NCBI GenBank assembly: GCA_934343805.1 | Contig: CAKRIN010000023.1 | Coordinates: 1-42,870, forward strand | DNA from: an uncultured Lachnospira sp. | Lineage (GTDB): Bacteria > Bacillota > Clostridia > Lachnospirales > Lachnospiraceae | Length of the DNA stretch: 42,870 nucleotides | Direction of reading: 5' to 3' | In this document: piece after piece, positions 32,093-40,112 of the stretch | How the letters are laid out: every line of letters begins with the position of its first letter | Numbering within the stretch: the stretch's first letter is position 1 | The notes under the pieces: generated by a model | What the model was told of the DNA's origin: nothing | Databases searched by the model: none | The model's input: only the letters and a program-made list of their open reading frames with translations | Position numbers and translations under genes: made by a program

Positions 32093-32105
32093 GAACGTAT
32101 GTTCG
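32074..32105. promoter_or_regulatory. Two LexA-like (SOS) boxes over the promoter and start codon
   Basis: AGAACAAATGTTTT (32074-32087) and TGAACGTATGTTCG (32092-32105) both follow the Gram-positive LexA consensus CGAAC-RNRY-GTTCG: each has GAAC, an RNRY centre (AAAT, GTAT) and GTTY. The first lies in the promoter spacer, the second over the transcript start and first codons. Centres are 18 bp apart. Confidence 0.78.
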
Positions 32106-33547
32106 ATATTATTTCAGGGTTAACAACAAAAGAAAAACTGGAGATTCTTGCGGATGCCGCAAAATATGATGTTGCATGCACATCGAGTGGAGTAGACAGG
32201 AAGGGAAAGAAGGGATTCCTTGGTAACAGCGAGTCATGTGGCATATGTCATAGTTTTGCGGCAGATGGAAGGTGTATATCTTTACTTAAAGTGTTACTTA
32301 CCAATCAATGTGAGTATGATTGTAAGTATTGTATTAACAGGCGTTCTAATGATGTGCCAAGAACGGCTTTTGAACCGGATGAATTATGCAGACTGGTAAT
32401 AGAGTTCTATAAGCGCAATTATATAGAAGGATTATTCTTAAGTTCTGGCGTATATAAGAATCCGACATATACAATGCAGAATATATGTGATGTTTTGAGT
32501 CTGTTAAGAACCAGGTATAGATTTAATGGGTATATTCATGTTAAGGCAATACCTGGTGCATCTGATGAATTACTCTCCAGGGCAGGATATCTGGCAGACA
32601 GGATAAGCATTAATCTGGAATTGCCAACATCTGAAAGTCTGTCAAAGCTGGCACCTAATAAGAATTTTAATACAATACTTGATCCGATGAGCAAAATTAC
32701 AGGAACAATAGCGTCAGACAGACTGGCTGTTGGAAAGAATGCAAGGATGGAGAGAAGCAGCATTAATAATTATCTGTCTGGCAGTATATTTAATGCATCA
32801 GAGATTATAAATAAGGGCCTTGATGGAAGAAGTGAGGGCTACCTGACAGAGCAGGACAGGCATATTGGTGGAAAGGTACTGCCTGAAGTATCACCAACTG
32901 AAAGTATGCACAGGACTTTTGCACCAGCAGGACAAAGCACACAGATGATAATAGGAGCAACACCAGAAACTGATCTTACGCTTATAAGAACAACCCAGCA
33001 TCTGTATCAGAATTATGACCTGAAGAGGGTATTTTATTCTGCATATATACCAATTAATGAGGACAGTGAATTACCATCTCTGGATATGGCACCACCTTTG
33101 TTGAGGGAACATAGATTATACCAGGCTGACTGGTTGTTACGATATTATGGATTCCATGCGGATGAGCTATTGTCAGAAAACAGGCCTAACTTTAATGAAC
33201 AGCTTGATCCAAAGTGCGACTGGGCAGTCAGACATCTTGAAGAGTTTCCGATAGAGGTTCAGACAGCATCATATGATAAGCTTTTGAGAATACCAGGGAT
33301 AGGTCCTAAGTCGGCACAAAGAATTGTTCAGACACGCAGATACACAAGTCTTGATTTTGATATCCTTAAAAAGATGGGAGTCGTATTGAAGCGGGCACAT
33401 TATTTTATAATATGCAATGGAAAGATGATGTATCATATACCAATTAAAGAATCATATATAACTGCAAGGCTGACAGATGAAGAGCATAAAGATAATTGGA
33501 AAGTTGTGCATCAGAATGAAAAATATGAGCAATTATCTCTTTTTTAA
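32099..33547 (+). CDS. Radical SAM putative DNA modification/repair protein (TIGR03916 type)
   Basis: A 482-aa radical SAM enzyme. The iron-sulphur cysteines are C71-x3-C75-x2-C78 (NQCEYDCKYCINRR), preceded by an N-terminal Cys-containing segment CGICHSF. Near the C-terminus LLRIPGIGPKSAQRIVQ is a helix-hairpin-helix that contacts DNA. This is the layout of TIGR03916, a family paired with TIGR03915 proteins and thought to act in DNA repair; the reaction is not known to me. ATG 32099 is chosen since an ATG at 32081 lies inside the promoter. Its stop overlaps the ribosome site of the partner gene. LexA-like boxes imply damage induction. Confidence 0.87.
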   Translation: MFDIISGLTTKEKLEILADAAKYDVACTSSGVDRKGKKGFLGNSESCGICHSFAADGRCISLLKVLLTNQCEYDCKYCINRRSNDVPRTAFEPDELCRLVIEFYKRNYIEGLFLSSGVYKNPTYTMQNICDVLSLLRTRYRFNGYIHVKAIPGASDELLSRAGYLADRISINLELPTSESLSKLAPNKNFNTILDPMSKITGTIASDRLAVGKNARMERSSINNYLSGSIFNASEIINKGLDGRSEGYLTEQDRHIGGKVLPEVSPTESMHRTFAPAGQSTQMIIGATPETDLTLIRTTQHLYQNYDLKRVFYSAYIPINEDSELPSLDMAPPLLREHRLYQADWLLRYYGFHADELLSENRPNFNEQLDPKCDWAVRHLEEFPIEVQTASYDKLLRIPGIGPKSAQRIVQTRRYTSLDFDILKKMGVVLKRAHYFIICNGKMMYHIPIKESYITARLTDEEHKDNWKVVHQNEKYEQLSLF

Positions 33548-33562
33548 GGAGGTGAGATTAAC

Positions 33563-34324
33563 TTGTATATATTTACATGTGAGGACAGATTTCAGAATAT
33601 GATGTGCTGCATATATGAGGCGTGGCAGAAAGCTTTGAAAGTGGGACACGGATGTGTTAGACTTGAAAAAACGGGCAGCGAACAGCCATCATTATTTGAT
33701 GAATATATCAGGGTCGATTATTGTGAAGATGAATATCGTAAGGTTGTTCGGTCTATTAAAAGAAAGATTTCTTATCAGGCATATGAATCGGTGTATTATG
33801 CATGCCTTTCATCCGAACAGGATGCTCTGGACTGTGTGTATCGTTTTTTGATAAAGGGATTCGCTTATGGAGAACGGGCGCTTCAGATGAGGAATGATTC
33901 TGACGTTGACAGAATTAATACTATATGCAGAAGAGTCATTAATGAGGCAAGGTATTTCAGAGAGTTCGCAAGATTCAATTCATTATCGGGGCAGGTATAT
34001 GTATGTCATATAGAGCCCAAAAATGATGTTGTATATGACGTTGCACAACATTTTTCTGACAGGATGCCATCTGAGAACTGGATAATAATAGATGATAATA
34101 GATCAAAAGCAGTGGTACATCCTATAGATGCAGATATGTATATTAGAAATTTAAGCAATAAGGAAATGGAATCACTGATAAAAACAGAATCAGTGAATGA
34201 TGAATATACAGATATGTGGAAGACGTTCTTTGAAGCCATTGCGATACAACAAAGAAATAATCCGGAGTGTCAGAGAAATCTTATGCCAATATGGATGCGC
34301 AAGCATGTTACAGAATTTCAATAG
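33563..34324 (+). CDS. TIGR03915-family putative DNA metabolism protein
   Basis: A 253-aa protein matching the TIGR03915 family (contains DUF4130), which in other bacteria is often fused to a uracil-DNA-glycosylase-like domain; that domain is absent here, so this is the short form. Recognisable are YIFTCEDRFQNMMCCIYEAW at the start, RYFREFARFNSL in the centre, the acidic DRMPSENWIIIDDNR stretch and the end motif NPECQRNLMPIWMRKHVTEF. It uses a TTG start, 16 bases after the radical SAM stop and behind AAGGAGGTGA (33546-33555). The pair probably acts together in DNA repair. Confidence 0.85.
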   Translation: MYIFTCEDRFQNMMCCIYEAWQKALKVGHGCVRLEKTGSEQPSLFDEYIRVDYCEDEYRKVVRSIKRKISYQAYESVYYACLSSEQDALDCVYRFLIKGFAYGERALQMRNDSDVDRINTICRRVINEARYFREFARFNSLSGQVYVCHIEPKNDVVYDVAQHFSDRMPSENWIIIDDNRSKAVVHPIDADMYIRNLSNKEMESLIKTESVNDEYTDMWKTFFEAIAIQQRNNPECQRNLMPIWMRKHVTEFQ

Positions 34325-34343
34325 AGATAACAGGTGGAATGTA

Positions 34344-35336
34344 ATGATAGATAACAAAGAGCAGTATACAGAGTATCTGGATGGTTTAACTGAAGATATG
34401 CCAGATGAATTTTTCAGGCTTGCACAGGTATTTGAACTGAATGTGTTTGAACCGGTTACAATCGATGGAGAGAAGGATATTCATGCTGCGTATCTTATGA
34501 ATGATGCAGTTGAAAGTTATTTTGTATTTGAACAGTCAATAATAACTGGAGAATATAAGAGTGGTGATTTTTGGCAGACTGCCAGCATAGAACATGATAG
34601 TAAGGGATATATGCTTATAGTTAATCAGGGAGGGGAGAATGTATTTACTATAAGATTTGTGCGCCTGTATATCAGGACTATGTATTTTGATTATGGCTGT
34701 ATGGGGCATTTCTGGATTAAGGGATATGAATATTTACGTCAGCTTGAATATCAGTTGGCAGACATAAGGGATAAGTATAGATATCTGGGGGATTCATCAT
34801 GTACCCAGAAAGAATTAGTGTTTATGCGGCTTGCAGATTTTCCACCAATTAAGAAGTACAGATCCGTACCGGAGCCATATTATGTACCATATCCAGATAA
34901 TGTACATCCAGAGGCAGTTCAGTATCTTATCGATATAGCAGACAGCATAGGAGACAGAATTATGACAAGACAGCTAAAAAGATATATGAAGAATCCTACA
35001 GCTTTGAGATGCAGGATATTATCATATATGTTCCATAAAAAATCGCACGGCAGCTTTATAGATAATATAATTGCAGATTTAAGAAATGAGGCTGCTGTAT
35101 ATAACAAAAGAACTTTTTCTGAAAAAGAAGAATTACAATATGCAAAGGTGCACAGACAAGCAGAACTGGCAATGAACAGATATACAGAGAAAGGATATGA
35201 GTGCCTGTTATATCGGGAAGAACCATTTATGTATTCTAAGGATTCTATAACGTATAAGGAACATGTTATGGTATTCAGGAAGGGAATAATTAACAGACGT
35301 TGCGAGATATATACGTATGAATATGATGGAATTTAA
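34344..35336 (+). CDS. DUF3878-like protein of unknown function
   Basis: A 330-aa soluble protein without signal peptide or membrane segments. It resembles the DUF3878 proteins of Lachnospiraceae; I am only moderately sure. Notable stretches are FFRLAQVFELNVFEPV, MGHFWIKGYEYLRQLEYQLADIRDKYRYLG and PYPDNVHPEAVQYLIDIADSIGD. ATG 34344 is chosen because GGTGGA (34333-34338) is close upstream; a longer open frame would run into the previous gene. It follows the repair pair by 19 bases and may share its SOS-type control. Confidence 0.75.
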   Translation: MIDNKEQYTEYLDGLTEDMPDEFFRLAQVFELNVFEPVTIDGEKDIHAAYLMNDAVESYFVFEQSIITGEYKSGDFWQTASIEHDSKGYMLIVNQGGENVFTIRFVRLYIRTMYFDYGCMGHFWIKGYEYLRQLEYQLADIRDKYRYLGDSSCTQKELVFMRLADFPPIKKYRSVPEPYYVPYPDNVHPEAVQYLIDIADSIGDRIMTRQLKRYMKNPTALRCRILSYMFHKKSHGSFIDNIIADLRNEAAVYNKRTFSEKEELQYAKVHRQAELAMNRYTEKGYECLLYREEPFMYSKDSITYKEHVMVFRKGIINRRCEIYTYEYDGI

Positions 35337-35366
35337 TTGAATGATAATGTTTGTATGATGTATAAT
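35337..35366 (+). promoter_or_regulatory. Predicted promoter of the dihydroorotase fusion gene
   Basis: TTGAAT (35337-35342), 18 bases, TATAAT (35361-35366). The first base follows directly after the stop codon of the previous gene. Confidence 0.65.
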
Positions 35367-35430
35367 GCTATTAATGTATTAACAAGACATTTTTATCACG
35401 ATTGCAATATAAAGGAGAACAGAAAGCGTT

Positions 35431-37719
35431 ATGGGGAAAGTAAAAGTTAATTCTAGAAATAATCAGGTGTATGTCCAGATTAGAAGTACTGCAGGGGAAC
35501 AGATTAATGTTAATGCTGCCACAGAGCTGTCAAGAATAATGGTTGATGGATTTTTGCCATTTTCAATAACAACAGATAATGGGGGCTTTACAACAGAATA
35601 TAGAGCCTCTGGCTTAGTTACTGCAAAAGAATTTTTTAAGAATACCGTTATAGATCAGTATACATTCTGGGCTTTTATGGATAGCAGCGTGAGAGCGTTG
35701 ACTGGCATGTCTGCATATAATATGGAATATGGAAATGTATTAATAGATGTTGATACTGTAGCAGTTGATCCTTCAACCGGAAGAGCATTTTATATGTATT
35801 ATCCGGTATATGGATACAATAATGGAATGTTTTTTAATGTTTTTTTATCTGAAATTCTTAAAATGATGAAAACTCCAAAGGATGCAGATTTATCATATCT
35901 TGGTAATCTTAATACAATTCTTATGCATCCAGAGAGTATGTCATGGGATATTTTAAAGAATTATGTGGAATCTATCAGAACGCAGTTTACAGCTCCACAG
36001 ATGATGGGATGGTCACAGGTGCCTCCAGTACAGCCTGTTATGCCACAGATTGTTAACTCACAGCCAGTTATGTCGCAGGCGGTAGCTATGCAGCCTGTTC
36101 AGGGGAATAATGTCCAGCCAGGAAGAATATGCCCGGTGTGTGGAACTAATAATATGATATCAGATGCATTGTTTTGTGTTGGATGTGGAAACAGACTTCA
36201 GACACAGGAAAGTATTGGAAATAACATAGCGGATAATCCGGAGGAAAATAAGTGCCCTGCATGTGGATATCTTAATAAAGCAGATGCGGTATTCTGCTCA
36301 AGATGCGGGGGTAAGTTGGAAGAGATGAAATCCAGTGATACAGAGCTACCAGCTGAAGGTGGTATTAATGGAAAAGATGTCAAAGATGAATCAATATCTG
36401 GGACTGATTCTGGAGATGATATGCCTGATATGCAGGAGAAAGAAGATAATTTAATTCTTATACGTAACGGAAGAGTAGTAGATGCTGTTACTGGTACAGA
36501 TGCCGTAATGGATGTTCTGATAAAGAATAATATGATTGAAGAGGTTGGAAAAGAAATTGAAGCTGATGGGGCAGAGATAATAGATGCTAACGGACTGGTG
36601 GTTGCTCCAGGACTAGTGGATACACATGTGCATTTCAGAGATCCTGGTTTTACCTACAAAGAAGATATTATAACTGGTGCGGCAGCAGCAGCCAGAGGAG
36701 GATTCACAACAGTAGTATGTATGGCAAATACGAATCCAGCAGTTGATAATGTCCAGACGCTTGACTATATTCAGAAAAAGGGAGAACAGACGGGAATACA
36801 TGTTTTGCAGGCTGCCACAGTTACAAGAGGATTAAAGGGGCAGGAGCTGGTTGATATGGATTCTCTGGCACAGGCAGGAGCAGCAGGATTTACAGATGAC
36901 GGAATTCCGGTTATGAATGAAGATATTCTTGTAAAAGCTATGCAGAAGGCGGCTGAACTTGATCTTCCAATAAGTCTTCATGAGGAGGATCCGGAATTTA
37001 TTGCCAGACCAGGTGTTAATATGGGAAGCGTATCCGAACAATTAGGATATGGTGGGGCATCAAGAACAGCTGAAGATGTTATGGTTGCGAGAGATTGTAT
37101 GATCGCACTTCATACAGGGGCATCAGTGTGTATTCAGCATATAAGTTCGGGAAATTCTGTAGAACTAGTAAGAACTGCCAAGAAGCTGGGGGCTGATGTT
37201 CATGCGGAAGCAACACCACATCATTTTACTCTTACAGAAGATGCTGTGCTACAATATGGAACAAATGCAAGAATGAATCCTCCATTAAGAACAGAAGAAG
37301 ACCGCAGGAAGATAATAGAAGGTATTATTGATGGAACAATTGATATGATTGTAACAGATCATGCACCACATAGTGAAGAAGAAAAGGCAAAAACATTAGA
37401 CGCTGCACCAAGTGGAATAACAGGTTTGGAAACATCGCTTGGTCTTGGAATAAGATCACTTGTTAAAGCTGGTCATATATCGCTTCTTAAGTTGATGGAA
37501 TTGATGAGCAAGAATCCTGCAGAATTCTATCATATGGTTCCGGGTAGCATTCAAAAAGGTGCACCAGCAGATATTGTGATATTTGGAGAAGATGATATGT
37601 GGACTGTAAAAAAAGAAGAATTTGCATCTAAAGCAAGCAATAGTCCGTTCATAGGATGGGAACTTCCAGGTAAAGTGCATTATACTATATGTAATGGAGT
37701 TGTTGTATACAAGGCGTAA
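35431..37719 (+). CDS. pyrC: Fusion of DUF6382-like domain and two zinc ribbons to dihydroorotase
   Basis: A 762-aa protein. Residues 1-190 resemble the DUF6382 domain normally found before FHA domains in clostridia. A Gln/Pro/Val-rich linker (195-230) leads to two zinc ribbons, C234/C237/C249/C252 and C275/C278/C289/C292. An acidic linker (295-338) follows. From about 340 it is a complete dihydroorotase (pyrimidine synthesis): metal-binding H399 and H401 in DTHVHFRDPGF, substrate loop MANTNPAVDN, and D643 in VTDHAPHSEEEK. An in-frame ATG at 36421 (M331), with GGAG five bases upstream, would give a free 432-aa dihydroorotase of normal length. The start at 35431 has AAGGAG at unusually long spacing. 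No other pyr gene is nearby. Confidence 0.88.
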   Translation: MGKVKVNSRNNQVYVQIRSTAGEQINVNAATELSRIMVDGFLPFSITTDNGGFTTEYRASGLVTAKEFFKNTVIDQYTFWAFMDSSVRALTGMSAYNMEYGNVLIDVDTVAVDPSTGRAFYMYYPVYGYNNGMFFNVFLSEILKMMKTPKDADLSYLGNLNTILMHPESMSWDILKNYVESIRTQFTAPQMMGWSQVPPVQPVMPQIVNSQPVMSQAVAMQPVQGNNVQPGRICPVCGTNNMISDALFCVGCGNRLQTQESIGNNIADNPEENKCPACGYLNKADAVFCSRCGGKLEEMKSSDTELPAEGGINGKDVKDESISGTDSGDDMPDMQEKEDNLILIRNGRVVDAVTGTDAVMDVLIKNNMIEEVGKEIEADGAEIIDANGLVVAPGLVDTHVHFRDPGFTYKEDIITGAAAAARGGFTTVVCMANTNPAVDNVQTLDYIQKKGEQTGIHVLQAATVTRGLKGQELVDMDSLAQAGAAGFTDDGIPVMNEDILVKAMQKAAELDLPISLHEEDPEFIARPGVNMGSVSEQLGYGGASRTAEDVMVARDCMIALHTGASVCIQHISSGNSVELVRTAKKLGADVHAEATPHHFTLTEDAVLQYGTNARMNPPLRTEEDRRKIIEGIIDGTIDMIVTDHAPHSEEEKAKTLDAAPSGITGLETSLGLGIRSLVKAGHISLLKLMELMSKNPAEFYHMVPGSIQKGAPADIVIFGEDDMWTVKKEEFASKASNSPFIGWELPGKVHYTICNGVVVYKA

Positions 37720-37744
37720 TTTTGCTTAATTTTTTAAAAACGGG

Positions 37745-37772
37745 TTGACATGTCTACAAAATAGTATATATT
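37745..37772 (+). promoter_or_regulatory. Predicted promoter of the LytTR-only regulator
   Basis: TTGACA (37745-37750), 16 bases, TATATT (37767-37772), giving a leader of about 50 bases. Confidence 0.65.
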
Positions 37773-37776
37773 TAAA

Positions 37777-37820
37777 CTAATACGCATATTTAAGACCGGA
37801 ATAATTAAATAACGTATTAG
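37777..37820 (+). promoter_or_regulatory. Inverted repeat in the leader abutting the ribosome site
   Basis: CTAATACG (37777-37784) and CGTATTAG (37813-37820) are perfect inverted arms 28 bases apart. The right arm's last two bases are the first two of AGGAGG (37819-37824), so the stem could limit ribosome access. Alternatively the arms are a protein-binding operator. Confidence 0.5.
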
Positions 37821-37830
37821 GAGGTCTTAC

Positions 37831-38184
37831 TTGAAGATAAAATTAGTGGAAAGAAATGGTAAAAAATATTTTGTTTACCATACGTCAAGACAGATATGTA
37901 AACAGGATCTTTCAGACATTGTGTATTTTGAAAGAGTGGGTAGAAGAATCAGAATGTACTCACTTAAGTCTGGGGATGAGGAGATATATGGAAGTCTTGC
38001 GGAGTTATATGAACTTCTTAAAGAGGAGAGATTTGAATATGTCAATCAGTCAGTCATTGTTAATTTTGATCATATAACGAATGTTAGAAATAATTATGTA
38101 AGAATGAGCGATGGAAGTAATGTTGAAATAAGCCGCAGCAAGAAGAAAAATGTTATAGATAGTTTTTTCGATATACTCAATTAG
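37831..38184 (+). CDS. LytTR DNA-binding protein without receiver domain
   Basis: A 117-aa protein that is essentially one LytTR domain: SDIVYFERVGRRIRMYS, the FEYVNQSVIVNFDHITNV core strand and VRMSDGSNVEISRSKKKNVID. It lacks the phospho-receiver of AgrA-type regulators, so it must be controlled by a partner, by level, or through other signals. TTG start, with AGGAGG six bases upstream. Such solo LytTR proteins are often paired with a membrane inhibitor (the LytTR regulatory systems of streptococci); the membrane protein encoded next is of a different family (PF06541), so a partnership is only a possibility. Confidence 0.88.
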   Translation: MKIKLVERNGKKYFVYHTSRQICKQDLSDIVYFERVGRRIRMYSLKSGDEEIYGSLAELYELLKEERFEYVNQSVIVNFDHITNVRNNYVRMSDGSNVEISRSKKKNVIDSFFDILN

Positions 38185-38286
38185 TAATGTATAAGTTGTT
38201 GGATAACAGAGCATACTGATGTTTGTAAAATCAGGGATATGATGATAATATATTATTATATTTTGATATGTCCGGAGGAATTTCTT

Positions 38287-39087
38287 ATGATGTATTATAC
38301 TGTATCACAATGGCTGATATTCTTTTTTATATATTGTTTTTTGGGTTGGATATGGGAGTGCTGTTATGTTTCAGTAAGGAAAAGAAAGTGGGTTAACAGA
38401 GGATTTCTGCATGGTCCATTCCTTCCAATATACGGATCTGGTGCGATAGTGATTCTGCTTAGTACAATAGCAGTAAAGGATATAGTACCACTTGTGTTTC
38501 TATTGGGGATGACAGCTTCTACAATATTGGAATTTTGTACGGGATGTTGTATGGAGAGGTTGTTTGGAGTGCGGTATTGGGATTATAGTAATCTTCCCCT
38601 AAACTTTAAAGGACATATATGTTTTTTTATTTCTTTGGCATGGGGAGGGTTTTCAATAATACTTGTCTGCTTTATTCATAAGCCGATAGAAGCACTGGTT
38701 ATTATGATACCTAAGACTATAGCAGACATAATTGCACTGGCTCTGTCGGTATATATGGCAGTAGACTTCACAATTTCTATTAATGAGGCTATGGATTTAA
38801 GAGCAACATTGGAAAAGTTTACTAAAGAAAACGAGCAGCTTAAGACATATGCAAGAAGAGTTGAGATAACAGCAACATTTGCAGAAGAAGAGTTTAATAA
38901 GAAAAAAGAACAGTTTATGGCTATGGTTAATGAAGAAAGAAGAATGCTTGCAGAAAAAGCAGACAGAAGATATAGTCATATTGCCAACATTATTAAACGT
39001 AATCCAGATGCCGTGTCTGTTATACATAAAGATTCAATTAATGAGATTAAAGAGATTATCTCTGCTAAAAAATATAATAAAAAATAA
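38287..39087 (+). CDS. PF06541-type membrane protein (putative ABC-transporter type IV family) with coiled-coil tail
   Basis: A 266-aa protein. Residues 1-165 contain about five membrane segments with the family pattern FFFIYCFLGWIWECCYVSVRKRKWVNRGFLHGPFLPIYG and MERLFGVRYWDYS. Residues 175-235 form a charged helical, probably coiled-coil, cytosolic tail. The family name suggests transporter association, but no ATPase partner is adjacent and the role is unknown. ATG 38287 is chosen because CCGGAGGA (38272-38279) lies upstream; an earlier ATG in frame would place that site inside the coding sequence. Confidence 0.82.
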   Translation: MMYYTVSQWLIFFFIYCFLGWIWECCYVSVRKRKWVNRGFLHGPFLPIYGSGAIVILLSTIAVKDIVPLVFLLGMTASTILEFCTGCCMERLFGVRYWDYSNLPLNFKGHICFFISLAWGGFSIILVCFIHKPIEALVIMIPKTIADIIALALSVYMAVDFTISINEAMDLRATLEKFTKENEQLKTYARRVEITATFAEEEFNKKKEQFMAMVNEERRMLAEKADRRYSHIANIIKRNPDAVSVIHKDSINEIKEIISAKKYNKK

Positions 39088-39122
39088 ATATTCTATAATT
39101 TACAATAATACTGAGGTGAGTT

Positions 39123-39500
39123 TTGGAAAGAATATTATTATACAATGTATGTGCTAATGAAGAAATAATAAGAATTGCATCTAATATGCGTATAAAATGT
39201 GGAACTATAGATGCGGAAGATCAGGACAGGCTGATAAAGGATCTTGCCAGTGACATAAATATAAAAGAAAATATAAGCAATTCTGAAATAATTCAGGAAG
39301 CATATGTAGAAAGTATGTTGATTTTTTGTGATGTCAGTGAAAAACATATGGACAAATTATTGTTTGAAATAAAACATAGAAGCATTGACATAACATATAA
39401 AGCGATATTAACTCCGACTAATAGCAGATGGTCTCTTAGAGAAATGCTTATACAGATGCGAAGAGAAAGATTTGAATATATGAGAATGAATATGAAGTAA
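39123..39500 (+). CDS. DUF3783 family protein
   Basis: A 125-aa soluble protein. The C-terminal half (MLIFCDVSEKHMDKLLFEIK, YKAILTPTNSRWSLREML) matches DUF3783, a small clostridial family of unknown function. It begins with TTG; AGGTGAG lies five bases upstream. It lies between the PF06541 gene and thioredoxin (25-base gap to the latter) and may be co-transcribed with both. Confidence 0.8.
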   Translation: MERILLYNVCANEEIIRIASNMRIKCGTIDAEDQDRLIKDLASDINIKENISNSEIIQEAYVESMLIFCDVSEKHMDKLLFEIKHRSIDITYKAILTPTNSRWSLREMLIQMRRERFEYMRMNMK

Positions 39501-39525
39501 TAAGGTTATAAGGAGGATTGAAAGA

Positions 39526-39837
39526 ATGGACATTAAACATGTAAAGGCGGGAGAATTTAATGAAGAAGTACTCAATTCTGATATTCCAGTACTTGTTGAT
39601 TTATGGGCGGATTGGTGTGGCCCATGCAAAATGTTGGGACCGGTTTTAGAACAGGTTGCTCAGCAGGTGGATGATGTACAGATAGTTAAGGTTAATGTTG
39701 ATACAGAGCCGGCAATAGCTGAGAAGTATAATGTGATGTCAATTCCAACATTGTTGTTATTCAAAAATGGAGAATGTATATCCAAAAGTGTAGGCTTTAT
39801 AAGCAAAGATCAGGTGCTTGAGTTTCTTGGTAAGTAA
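39526..39837 (+). CDS. trxA: Thioredoxin
   Basis: A 103-aa thioredoxin with the active site W30-C31-G32-P33-C34 and the cis-proline P74 in MSIPTLLLF. It reduces protein disulphides in the cytosol using electrons from thioredoxin reductase, which is not in the window. AAGGAGG lies upstream. Hairpin terminator follows at 39840. Confidence 0.95.
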   Translation: MDIKHVKAGEFNEEVLNSDIPVLVDLWADWCGPCKMLGPVLEQVAQQVDDVQIVKVNVDTEPAIAEKYNVMSIPTLLLFKNGECISKSVGFISKDQVLEFLGK

Positions 39838-39839
39838 TT

Positions 39840-39878
39840 AATTTAGGGGGAGGTATGTATAAATATCTCCCCTAAATT
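39840..39878 (+). terminator. Hairpin after trxA
   Basis: AATTTAGGGG (39840-39849) pairs with CCCCTAAATT (39869-39878); an inner GAG/CTC pairing extends it. The left arm begins just after the stop codon. The following T tract is poor, so termination may be partial. Confidence 0.7.
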
Positions 39879-40030
39879 GTACAAAATTAAATACTCTTCA
39901 TAAATGTATTGATTTATTATGTGAAGCATGTTAGAGTAATCATGGTCGAATTGTTACGGAATTGTCAATGTATATTTATAGGAACAATAAGTATCCTATA
40001 ACACATGGCAAGTTTTTATTTTGACCAAGA

Positions 40031-40047
40031 TTGTATACAGTGTACAA
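40031..40047. promoter_or_regulatory. Palindrome upstream of pflB
   Basis: TTGTATACAGTGTACAA is a 17-bp inverted repeat (arms TTGTA and TACAA, with further near-symmetry inside), 66 bases before the pflB start. It resembles in size and arms, but does not match, the redox regulator Rex consensus (TTGTTAANNNNTTAACAA). A second, looser repeat, TATAGGA (39977-39983) and TCCTATA (39994-40000), lies further upstream. The 275-base gap before pflB otherwise shows AT-rich promoter-like sequence. Confidence 0.45.
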
Positions 40048-40112
40048 AAAGAAATACATTTTTCTTAAAAAGGTACATTGAAATATATTATATTTAAGGA
40101 GGATCAATTCAA

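Noticed and set aside
32081..32098. ATG at 32081 as start of the radical SAM gene
   Set aside because: It lies inside the promoter between the -35 and -10 elements, so it could not be on the transcript from that promoter.
34197..34343. 49-codon N-terminal extension of the DUF3878-like gene
   Set aside because: It overlaps the end of the TIGR03915 gene in another frame and lacks a ribosome site; ATG 34344 has one.
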